Shown here in pieces: positions 18,589 to 25,419 of a stretch of DNA of 25,877 nt (the stretch's first letter is position 1; every line of letters begins with the position of its first letter). The DNA lies in the NCBI GenBank assembly GCA_003491845.1, contig DNBN01000296.1, positions 334 to 26,210 of the forward strand, written 5' to 3'. This stretch comes from Porticoccaceae bacterium (lineage in GTDB: Bacteria; Pseudomonadota; Gammaproteobacteria; Pseudomonadales; Porticoccaceae). The position numbers were made by a program, and so were the translations under genes. The notes below the pieces were generated by a model that had not been told where the DNA came from, did not search any database, and saw only the letters and a program-made list of their open reading frames with translations.

Positions 18589-18608
18589 GGGCTAACTTCG
18601 GTTGGCCC
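18589..18608 (+). other. UUCG-tetraloop hairpin between the first two operon genes
   Basis: GGGCTAAC-TTCG-GTTGGCCC is an 8-bp stem with one U-G pair, closed by the exceptionally stable cUUCGg loop. TTACTTGTTT follows, a poor U tract. It sits 24 bp before the imelysin start in a 128-bp gap. It is probably a partial terminator or mRNA-stability element setting the ratio of the two lipoproteins. Confidence 0.65.
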
Positions 18609-18632
18609 TTACTTGTTTAAAGGTATTTAAAA

Positions 18633-20363
18633 ATGAATCGACTGCAATCAGTGTTTCCTCTTTTCCTTCTTGTATTTTTGACCGCTTGTGGTGGTGGCGG
18701 TGGGAGTTCAGCGCCTGAAAATCCAGTTCAACCTCCTGCAGATACCACTGCACCAGTCATTACCCTTAATGGTGACAACCCCCAGGAAGTCGAGTTTAAT
18801 GGGGAATATGTTGAGGCCGGTGCATCAACGGACACTGGGGAGACGGTGGTAATTGATTCCAGTGCAGTGAACACGTCTACTGTTGGCAGTTACGAGGTGA
18901 CCTACAATGCCAGTGATGCCGCGGGTAACCAAGCGGTTGAGCGAACTAGAACAGTCAACGTTGCTGATAATGGCTCAGGTGACGTCACTGCGCCGGTGAT
19001 CACGCTGAATGGCGATAATCCACAGACGGTTGAACTTAACAGTATTTATTCAGAAGCAGGTGCTACTACTGAGACCGGAGAACAGGTTGAGATCGATAGC
19101 TCTGCGGTTGATACGTCAGTGGTTGGATCTTACGAGGTGATTTATACAGCCACTGATGCGGCCGGTAATACTGCCACACCAGTGGTACGCACTGTCAACG
19201 TTGTTGATTCTTCAGCCATCGCTACCAAGTTGTCGGTTTTAACGTCGATTGTCGACCAAATTATCATTCCTAACTACAAAGCTTTAGCTGATGAAACCGC
19301 CGATTTTTCTGCCTCTGATGGACCCATGGCGGCATATTGTGACGCATTAGAAACTGATATTGAGACCATAGCATTGGCAGATGCTCGAGACGCATGGAAG
19401 TCTGTCATGCACGCGCTGCAGAAAACAGAACTACATATTATTGGGCCTGCTGCAAAGAATAACTCGTCCTTGAGAAATCGAGTCTATTTTTATCAAGAAA
19501 AAGACAATTCGGTTGATACCCTGTCCACTTGCGCCACAGATGCGGCTGTGGTTAATGCGAATTCCCAATCGGATTTTCAAGTATCTGCGACACCAAACAA
19601 CCAGAGAAGCTTGAGTGCAATTGAGTACCTACTATTCAATACTAATCTAGATCATACCTGCTCTTCAAATGTTCCAGCGGTGGCTGATTGGAATGCGCTG
19701 TCTGATGTAGAAAGAAAATCTCAGCGTTGTGTGCTCAGTGCGCTTATCGCTGAGGATGTTGCCGTCAATGCTGAACAGATCCATTCTGATTGGGGGCCAT
19801 ATCGCGACAGCTTTGTAAATCCAGATGAAATCGGTACCACTTTTGAACTGATGACAGATGGGCTGTTTTACTTTGAAAAGCATACTAAATCTGCCAAGCT
19901 CAACGGCCCTTTAGGGAATGATGTGGTCTGCCCAGACGATCAGTTGACCTGTCCTGATTATATAGAGTCTCCTTACAGTGAGATGTCGCTGGAGCATATC
20001 AAGGTGAATACAGAGCAGTTTATGGAAATTTTCTCCAGTGGCCTCGATGAACTCGCCGATGAGATTGCACCGGGATCCTGGTCCAACACCTTCAAAGGGC
20101 TGATTAACGACGTTATCGATAAGATCAATACGATTCAAGCGTCAAATCCTAATGATTCTCTGAGTGACCAGGTGGCCAGTATCACATCGACTGATGATAG
20201 GGCAGCTTGTGATAGTGCTTATGGAAGTCCAGATACTGAGTCTGAGTTACCGATGTGTAGTCTAGGTGGTTTGGTGAAGAGAGTCACCGACGATTTAAAA
20301 ATTGATTTTGTTATCTATCTCGGCGTACGTTTGCCCGATAGTGCTGGAGGAGACAACGATTAA
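18633..20363 (+). CDS. Imelysin-family (IrpA/M75) lipoprotein with two DUF5011-like Ig domains
   Basis: A 576-aa predicted lipoprotein. The signal peptide ends in LTAC (C19) followed by a Gly/Ser linker. Two tandem Ig-like DUF5011-type domains lie at about residues 40-110 and 120-190 (both start APVITLNGDNPQ). The remainder is an imelysin domain: a helical start (LSVLTSIVDQIIIPNYKAL), ARDAWKSVMHALQKTE, and the characteristic AIEYLLF segment with I330-E331. Imelysins such as IrpA and ICMP are iron-regulated surface or periplasmic proteins in iron uptake; protease activity has been claimed but is uncertain. The Ig domains probably hold the imelysin domain away from the membrane (inference). AAAGG at 18619-18623 supports ATG 18633. 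Its stop overlaps the proposed ATT start of the TonB receptor. Confidence 0.87.
   Translation: MNRLQSVFPLFLLVFLTACGGGGGSSAPENPVQPPADTTAPVITLNGDNPQEVEFNGEYVEAGASTDTGETVVIDSSAVNTSTVGSYEVTYNASDAAGNQAVERTRTVNVADNGSGDVTAPVITLNGDNPQTVELNSIYSEAGATTETGEQVEIDSSAVDTSVVGSYEVIYTATDAAGNTATPVVRTVNVVDSSAIATKLSVLTSIVDQIIIPNYKALADETADFSASDGPMAAYCDALETDIETIALADARDAWKSVMHALQKTELHIIGPAAKNNSSLRNRVYFYQEKDNSVDTLSTCATDAAVVNANSQSDFQVSATPNNQRSLSAIEYLLFNTNLDHTCSSNVPAVADWNALSDVERKSQRCVLSALIAEDVAVNAEQIHSDWGPYRDSFVNPDEIGTTFELMTDGLFYFEKHTKSAKLNGPLGNDVVCPDDQLTCPDYIESPYSEMSLEHIKVNTEQFMEIFSSGLDELADEIAPGSWSNTFKGLINDVIDKINTIQASNPNDSLSDQVASITSTDDRAACDSAYGSPDTESELPMCSLGGLVKRVTDDLKIDFVIYLGVRLPDSAGGDND
18750..19202 (+). repeat. Tandem Ig-domain repeat inside the imelysin gene
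   Basis: Two 213-bp units (18750-18962 and 18990-19202) encode 71-residue domains that start and end alike (APVITLNGDNPQ to TVNV), 80 residues apart. The DNA has diverged widely at third codon positions while the protein pattern is kept, so the duplication is old and under selection rather than a recent repeat. Confidence 0.85.
20346..20352 (+). promoter_or_regulatory. Ribosome-binding site pointing to an ATT start
   Basis: GGAGGAG lies inside the end of the imelysin gene, six to eight bases before ATT 20359. No ATG, GTG or TTG lies in frame at the right distance. The ATT shares its last T with the imelysin TAA stop, which suggests translational coupling. Confidence 0.6.
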
Positions 20364-22527
20364 AACCTTTCAAAATACACTTGTATATTTGTTTTTTGTG
20401 CTCACATCGGTCAGCGCAACGTCGAACGTCCCTGACCCAGTCATCAAAGAGGTATTGATTATTGGTACCAAAGAGGAAAAACAACGCCTGCCAGGATCCG
20501 GTATTCAGATTAGTGCAGAGGACTTAAGCAAGCAGAGTTACAGCGACTTAAACCAGATTGTTAGTTCGGTGCCTGGTGTTTACGTGCGAGAAGAAGATGG
20601 TTATGGCCTGCGTCCCAATATTGGCATAAGAGGTGCTACATCAGATCGTAGTCAAAAAATTACCCTGATGGAAGATGGTGTTCTGATTGCCCCGGCTCCA
20701 TATACCGCACCGGCTGCTTACTATATAACCAATGCATCGCGGCTATATGCTTTGGAAGTTCTAAAAGGGCCCTCTGCTATTCAATCAGGACCGCACACTG
20801 TGGGTGGCGCTATTAACTTAGTGACCAGGCCTGTTCCCAAGGAGGATTTTAATGAAGTAGATCTTACCTTCGGGTCTGATGGCTATCAAAAGATCGCCGC
20901 AACTTCAGCCTATGTAGGCGATAATATTGGTGTTCTTTTAGAAGGACTTAGGTACGGCAGTGACGGATTTAAACAACTTGACGGCGGCGGAAACTCCGGT
21001 TTTACACGCAATGATGTCAACATTAAAACACAATGGACACCAGAAACTGACTTGTTACAAACCCTAACGATAAAGTTGGGATTTGCTGATGAGGATGCCA
21101 ATGAAACCTATTTGGGTCTTACCGATGATGATTTTTTGGTGGCACCAGAAAGACGTTATGCTAGTTCTCAACTGGATCGTTTTCAGTCACAACATCGCCA
21201 GCTTCATGTAAGTCACCTACTTTATTTGAAAGATGATTTAGAGCTTAGTACAAAACTATATCGTAATGAGTACCATCGATCTTGGAATAAAATTGGTGGC
21301 TTTATAGATGGCCCAAAGCTGCAGGATGTGTTGAGTGAACCTCTCGCCTACACAAGCGCCTACAGAGTTCTGCAAGGATTACAGGATTCAGTTGTGGGTG
21401 ATTTCACAGATCTTACTATTGACGTTACCGACAATGACCGCGAGTACAGTTCTCAAGGGATTCAATTTGATATCACAAAAAATGCAGATCTTTTTGGCTT
21501 TCAGCATAGTGTAAAGTTAGGCCTTCGTTATCATCAGGATGATGTACGACGCCGGCATCAGACCCGTAGTTATCTAATGCGCGCTCAAAACTTGGTGTCT
21601 GATGGTATAGCTCGACCTTTGAAAACTAATAATTATGCTCAAACGGATGCCTTTGCTGTTTGGCTTTCGAATGACATTTCTTGGTCCAGCTGGACGCTCA
21701 ATGTTGGGGTCCGTCATGAAGACATAAGCGGGAGCGTAGATGATAAATTAGCTGGTACATTGCTAGAGAATACTCAATCAATTACTGCGCCAGGGCTGGG
21801 GTTACATAAGCAGTTGACAGAGAGTCTTGGTTTTTTAGCTGGCATTTACGTAGGTTTTTCTCCGTCTGGGCCAGGAAAGTCTGGCGCAGAATCTGAAGAA
21901 AGTGTGAATGTTGAGTACGGGTTTCGTTATTTAGCCGATGATTTCTCTGGTGAGCTAATTGCATTTAAGAGTGATTATGATAATTTACTGGGACGGTGCA
22001 GAGCATCTGACTTTGATTGTCAGGTTGGACAAGAGTTTAGTGGCGGAAACGCTGAAGTGAGTGGCGTTGAGTTGACTGCTCAGGGTCAATACGAATTGAA
22101 CGATGTGTTTTTATTAACTTCTCAACTCAACTACACCTATTCAGAGTCTGAATTTAAGAGCACTTTTTTCTCGCAGTTCTCCCAATGGGGTCTTGTTAGT
22201 AAAGGTGATGAATTACCTTATATTCCAAAGCATACGAGCTCTTTGAAATTCGGCATGGAGAGCGATCAGTGGGGGCTTGATATAGCGGTCAAATATCAAC
22301 ATGGAATGCGCGAAACCCCTGGTTCATCGGTTTCTGGGGAGGGACTACATACTGATAAACTCACCACTATTGATGTTTCTGCGGTCTGGTTTACCAACAA
22401 AGACATTGATATAAAATTATTAGTGAGAAATATAACTGATGAGTCTGCAATTGTGTCTCATCGACCTTATGGTGCAAGACCGAACCTCCCGCGGACATTG
22501 TTAGCGCAAGTGAAGCTTCGGTTTTAG
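20359..22527 (+). CDS. TonB-dependent outer-membrane receptor, FecA-like
   Basis: Outer-membrane beta-barrel receptor for energised uptake, probably of a ferric chelate. The 722-aa product has a signal peptide (hydrophobic TLVYLFFVLTSVSA), a possible TonB box (KEVLIIGTK) and a plug domain (LRPNIGIRGATSDR, LEVLKGPSAIQSGP, VGGAINLVTRPVP) resembling FecA. A 22-strand-type barrel ends in the expected terminal phenylalanine (AQVKLRF). I place the start at ATT 20359 because GGAGGAG (20346-20352) is correctly spaced only for it and it yields a clean signal peptide. In-frame alternatives are GTG 20341 and TTG 20302; both lack a ribosome-binding site and would put extra residues, partly acidic, before the signal. 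The substrate is unknown: ferric citrate-like is inferred only from plug similarity and Fur-type control. Confidence 0.93.
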   Translation: MKTFQNTLVYLFFVLTSVSATSNVPDPVIKEVLIIGTKEEKQRLPGSGIQISAEDLSKQSYSDLNQIVSSVPGVYVREEDGYGLRPNIGIRGATSDRSQKITLMEDGVLIAPAPYTAPAAYYITNASRLYALEVLKGPSAIQSGPHTVGGAINLVTRPVPKEDFNEVDLTFGSDGYQKIAATSAYVGDNIGVLLEGLRYGSDGFKQLDGGGNSGFTRNDVNIKTQWTPETDLLQTLTIKLGFADEDANETYLGLTDDDFLVAPERRYASSQLDRFQSQHRQLHVSHLLYLKDDLELSTKLYRNEYHRSWNKIGGFIDGPKLQDVLSEPLAYTSAYRVLQGLQDSVVGDFTDLTIDVTDNDREYSSQGIQFDITKNADLFGFQHSVKLGLRYHQDDVRRRHQTRSYLMRAQNLVSDGIARPLKTNNYAQTDAFAVWLSNDISWSSWTLNVGVRHEDISGSVDDKLAGTLLENTQSITAPGLGLHKQLTESLGFLAGIYVGFSPSGPGKSGAESEESVNVEYGFRYLADDFSGELIAFKSDYDNLLGRCRASDFDCQVGQEFSGGNAEVSGVELTAQGQYELNDVFLLTSQLNYTYSESEFKSTFFSQFSQWGLVSKGDELPYIPKHTSSLKFGMESDQWGLDIAVKYQHGMRETPGSSVSGEGLHTDKLTTIDVSAVWFTNKDIDIKLLVRNITDESAIVSHRPYGARPNLPRTLLAQVKLRF

Positions 22528-22532
22528 GGTCT

Positions 22533-22537
22533 AGGAG
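22533..22537 (+). promoter_or_regulatory. Ribosome-binding site suggesting a CTG start for the hydroxylase gene
   Basis: AGGAG lies six bases before CTG 22544, which opens an in-frame extension of 23 codons upstream of ATG 22613. An in-frame TAG at 22532-22534 overlaps this site, so the extension cannot be longer. The next ribosome-binding candidate, GGGGA at 22605-22609, is only three bases from the ATG. Confidence 0.45.
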
Positions 22538-22612
22538 AAGATTCTGTTTGAGCTACTAATAACCCCAGCTGAAAAATTCATAGATCCTTCTGAAAGGGTC
22601 TATTGGGGATAT

Positions 22613-23455
22613 ATGCTAAGCGCGTTGGTTATAGCTTCTTTGGTTGTAACTCGTCAAGAACGGCACTTCAATCCGTTGGATCAGCTGCGCCGGTTGTTTA
22701 ATCCAGCTTACTGGTTGTCTAGATCAAGTCTCTACGATGTATTTCTATTGATTTTCAACACAGTAATGCGATTGACATTAATCGTTCCATACTTAGGTTC
22801 TCATTTGGCCGTTACTGTTTTGGTTGGTGGATTTTTGCAGGAGCATGTAGGGGACGCGCCTGACCTACATTTGGGATGGTTGTGGATTGCACTAATTTTT
22901 AGTGTTTCCTTCTTGATCTTAGATGATCTAAGTCGATTCTTGTTGCACTTCTGTATGCATCGTTTTGACATTCTGTGGTATTTTCATAAAACGCACCATA
23001 GTGCTACGGTCTTGACCCCCTTAACTATTTTTAGAGTACATCCGGTAGAGCATTTTTTATATTTTAGTCGACGATTAGTGGTTTTCGGATTTGTCACGGG
23101 GATATTTATTTGGTTGTTCTCAAATCGACTTTCTGGATTACAAATTTTAGGAGTTGACATGTTTGGGGTGTTGTTCAATTTTGCGGCAGCAAATCTACGT
23201 CACTCACACATCTGGATTTCATTCGGCCGTCTAGAAAGAATTTTTATAAGCCCCGCACAACACCAAATCCACCATAGTGTGGGCAGCAGCCACGTGAATC
23301 TTGGTAGTATATTCTCGTTCTGGGACGGTTTTCTGGGCACTAGAATGTATTCAGGTAAGAAGCGAGACCTAGAGTTCGGCCTAGGTGTTGAAAAGGATCC
23401 AAAACAAGACCAATCTAGCAACACCAGTGTCACACGTTCCAACGCTTTAACTTAG
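22613..23455 (+). CDS. Sterol desaturase / fatty-acid hydroxylase family membrane protein
   Basis: Integral membrane di-iron oxygenase-type protein; the substrate is unknown. From ATG 22613 it has 280 residues with several hydrophobic segments and the full histidine set of the superfamily: HFCMH (H112, H116), HKTHH (H125, H128, H129), HPVEH (H143, H147), HSH (H197, H199) and HQIHH (H217, H220, H221). The first membrane segment is short from this ATG. The open frame upstream reads like protein (FELLITPAEKF, DPSERVYWGY) and completes it, so the real start may be CTG 22544 behind AGGAG. I give the ATG as the conservative coordinate. As fourth gene of the putative Fur operon it may modify a lipid or a chelator, or simply need iron; this is inference. 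Confidence 0.88.
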   Translation: MLSALVIASLVVTRQERHFNPLDQLRRLFNPAYWLSRSSLYDVFLLIFNTVMRLTLIVPYLGSHLAVTVLVGGFLQEHVGDAPDLHLGWLWIALIFSVSFLILDDLSRFLLHFCMHRFDILWYFHKTHHSATVLTPLTIFRVHPVEHFLYFSRRLVVFGFVTGIFIWLFSNRLSGLQILGVDMFGVLFNFAAANLRHSHIWISFGRLERIFISPAQHQIHHSVGSSHVNLGSIFSFWDGFLGTRMYSGKKRDLEFGLGVEKDPKQDQSSNTSVTRSNALT

Positions 23456-23470
23456 TTAGCGAGAATAAGA

Positions 23471-24028
23471 TCAGGAGGGGTTATGCCTACTCTTCCATGG
23501 ACGTCTAATATCTTCTCTTATAATATTAAAATGGCCTGTTTTTCTATCCTCTAAGTAGTGATCAAGTGCAACTTCGACCATGGGAAATGCCAGTTGAGAC
23601 CATGGAATTTCCGCTTCATCAAATAAGGCTACCTCAGAGGATTCTGAAGTAGGCCCATACTCTGGTGTCTCTAGTTCAGCCCGATAAAACATGTAAACTT
23701 GATTGATTTGTGGAATATCAAATATTGCATAAAGCGCTGGGTTAATGACCTTGGCCAGTGATTCTTCAAAGCATTCTCTTAATGCTCCCTCTAGAGTAGA
23801 CTCACCATTCTCTAAAAATCCTGCGGGCAGTGTCCAGTAGCCCTCTCGTGGTTGGATCGATCGTTTACACAGCATGATTTTATTATTGTATGTGGGCAAT
23901 ATTCCGGCGATAACGCGAGGATTTTGATAGTGGATTTCACCACATTTATCACACACATAGCGTAACCGGTTGTCTCCGATGGGAATCTTTTGGGTAATCG
24001 AATTACCGCAACTAGAACAAAATTTCAT
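23471..24028 (-). CDS. Nudix hydrolase with N-terminal zinc ribbon
   Basis: Hydrolyses a nucleoside diphosphate linked to another group; the exact substrate is unknown. The 185-aa product begins with a zinc ribbon (C4, C7, C26, C29 in CSSC and CDKC), as in NudC-like proteins. It then has a Nudix fold with the motif from G70 to E89: G(X5)E(X7)RECFEE. The usual G and hydrophobic residue after the EE pair are L91 and A92, so the box is slightly atypical. It lacks the long N-terminal domain of NADH pyrophosphatase. ATG 24028 is preferred to ATG 24067 because it starts directly at the zinc ribbon. It is divergent from a second Nudix gene 41 bp away and convergent with the hydroxylase gene. Confidence 0.93.
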   Translation of the reverse strand: MKFCSSCGNSITQKIPIGDNRLRYVCDKCGEIHYQNPRVIAGILPTYNNKIMLCKRSIQPREGYWTLPAGFLENGESTLEGALRECFEESLAKVINPALYAIFDIPQINQVYMFYRAELETPEYGPTSESSEVALFDEAEIPWSQLAFPMVEVALDHYLEDRKTGHFNIIREDIRRPWKSRHNPS

Positions 24029-24069
24029 TAAATACTCAGTAAATAGGTTTGACTGCGTATAATGCACAA

Positions 24070-24696
24070 ATGCTGACGACTATTGCAAATCACTTTGTGA
24101 AATTTCCACTTAAAAAGACTCTACCTGTCGAAGGTCATATGACATCGGCTGCAGTTTTGGTCGTTCTTTGGGGTTCAAACGATGATCCCAAGGTAATTCT
24201 TACTCAAAGGTCTGAACATCTTAAATCTCATGCTGGAGAAGTAGCATTTCCTGGCGGTAAATGGGACCCTGAAGATACTGACCTATTGCAAACTGCGCTG
24301 AGAGAAACATTTGAAGAAATAGGACTGTCCTCTTCTGCGATAAGACCGATTGCAATGCTGCCCTCTGGGTCGCCACGATTACGCGATATTCAGGTAACAC
24401 CTTTTGTTGCAATTGCCGATAATAAGCTATTCCTAAAGGCTCAAGAAGACGAGATTGCCGCTATTTTCCATACTCCTCTTAAGGCTTTTATGGATGTTAA
24501 TTCATATGAATATCATGAGATGAAAGTAGGTAGCGAGTTTGGCGGGGGAATGGTACGCTTTCCATTTCTAATGTTTGAGGGATATAAAATTTGGGGTTTT
24601 ACATTAAAAGTAATCGTTGATTTGTTGAATTCGACATTGAATGCAGGTATCGACTTAGAGTATCCCTGGGCGGTTAATAAACAAGACTTAGAATAA
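24070..24696 (+). CDS. CoA pyrophosphatase-type Nudix hydrolase (NudL/YeaB family)
   Basis: Probably cleaves CoA to 4'-phosphopantetheine and 3',5'-ADP, by family. The 208-aa product shows the CoA-specific motif LTQRSEHLKSHAGEVAFPGG, followed by the Nudix helix TALRETFEEIGL. The spacing is longer than in standard Nudix boxes, as is typical of this family. I chose ATG 24070: it gives about 25 residues before the conserved AAVLVV strand, close to E. coli YeaB. There is no Shine-Dalgarno sequence, but TATAAT ends six bases before the ATG, which would fit a leaderless mRNA. TTG 24049 and ATG 24139 are alternatives. The gamma carbonic anhydrase gene follows after 11 bp. Confidence 0.92.
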   Translation: MLTTIANHFVKFPLKKTLPVEGHMTSAAVLVVLWGSNDDPKVILTQRSEHLKSHAGEVAFPGGKWDPEDTDLLQTALRETFEEIGLSSSAIRPIAMLPSGSPRLRDIQVTPFVAIADNKLFLKAQEDEIAAIFHTPLKAFMDVNSYEYHEMKVGSEFGGGMVRFPFLMFEGYKIWGFTLKVIVDLLNSTLNAGIDLEYPWAVNKQDLE

Positions 24697-24707
24697 AGGC
24701 GTGTAAA

Positions 24708-25232
24708 ATGATTTATCGAATAGGCAAGGATACTCCACAAATTCATGATAGTGTTTTTGTGGCTAAGAGTGCTGATGTAATGGGAAAAGTGATTCTTAAA
24801 GAGCATTCTAGTGTTTGGTTTAATGCGGTAATCCGAGGCGATTGCGATCTTATTGAAGTTGGAAAACGTAGCAATGTCCAAGATGGCGCCGTACTGCATG
24901 CAGATCCTGGTCAGCCGTTGAAGATTGGGGAGGATGTGACCATTGGACATCAAGCTATGGTTCATGGGCGAGAGATCGGAGATCGCACGCTAATTGGTAT
25001 TCAAGCAGTGGTTTTAGATGGAGCGGTCGTCGGTAGTGATTGTCTCATCGCTGCTAATGCACTGGTGAAAGCTGGGGCGATCATTCCAGATGGCTCTATG
25101 GTAGTGGGTTCACCAGGAAAGATTATTCGTCAGACCGATGAAAATATGCGTGCTTTCTTTTCGGCAGGTGCGGCAATGTACGTCAAAAAAGCAGCTACCA
25201 TGACTACTGATTTAGAGGAAGTTGAGCGTTGA
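24708..25232 (+). CDS. Gamma-class carbonic anhydrase-like hexapeptide protein (YrdA family)
   Basis: A left-handed beta-helix trimeric protein of the gamma carbonic anhydrase/YrdA/PaaY group. The 174-aa product has hexapeptide repeats throughout (VFVAKSADVMGKVIL, IGEDVTIGHQAMV, IGDRTLIGIQAVV, VGSDCLIAANALV). The three zinc-ligand histidines are conserved: H64 (VLHAD), H81 and H86 (GHQAMVHG). A C-terminal helix follows. The metal site is therefore complete, but many members of this group have weak or no measured carbonic anhydrase activity. AAGG overlapping the upstream stop serves as ribosome-binding site for ATG 24708. It is in an apparent operon with the Nudix gene upstream and the DUF1289 gene downstream, which overlaps its stop. 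Confidence 0.95.
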   Translation: MIYRIGKDTPQIHDSVFVAKSADVMGKVILKEHSSVWFNAVIRGDCDLIEVGKRSNVQDGAVLHADPGQPLKIGEDVTIGHQAMVHGREIGDRTLIGIQAVVLDGAVVGSDCLIAANALVKAGAIIPDGSMVVGSPGKIIRQTDENMRAFFSAGAAMYVKKAATMTTDLEEVER

Positions 25233-25408
25233 GCGCAGAGGATAGAGAAATATCGCCCTGCGTGGCAATTTGTCATCTTAATGAGGACGATATGTGTACC
25301 GGTTGTTACAGGATGAGTAGTGAAATCACTGATTGGCGTTTTTTACCGATGGAAAAAAAACGTCAAGTACTGAGTCTTTGTGATGAGCGACGAGAACTAC
25401 TTGCTTAA
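25229..25408 (+). CDS. Small DUF1289 protein
   Basis: A 59-residue cysteine-rich protein of unknown function. It carries the family pattern SPCVAIC(x7)MCTGCYR, then EITDW and a charged C-terminus; four cysteines in CxxxC(x8)CxxC-type spacing could bind a metal. The start is TTG 25229, which overlaps the TGA stop of the carbonic anhydrase-like gene, with AGAGG at 25214-25218 about ten bases before it. No in-frame ATG is better placed. DUF1289 genes often lie next to YrdA-type genes in gammaproteobacteria (recalled). The 3' end converges on the CorC-type gene after 11 bp. Confidence 0.85.
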   Translation: MSAEDREISPCVAICHLNEDDMCTGCYRMSSEITDWRFLPMEKKRQVLSLCDERRELLA

Positions 25409-25419
25409 TTGTAGCTTTC

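Noticed and set aside
24513..24965. Minus-strand 150-aa frame across two + strand genes
   Set aside because: It overlaps the Nudix and carbonic anhydrase-like genes, both with clear family motifs; its translation has no recognisable domain.
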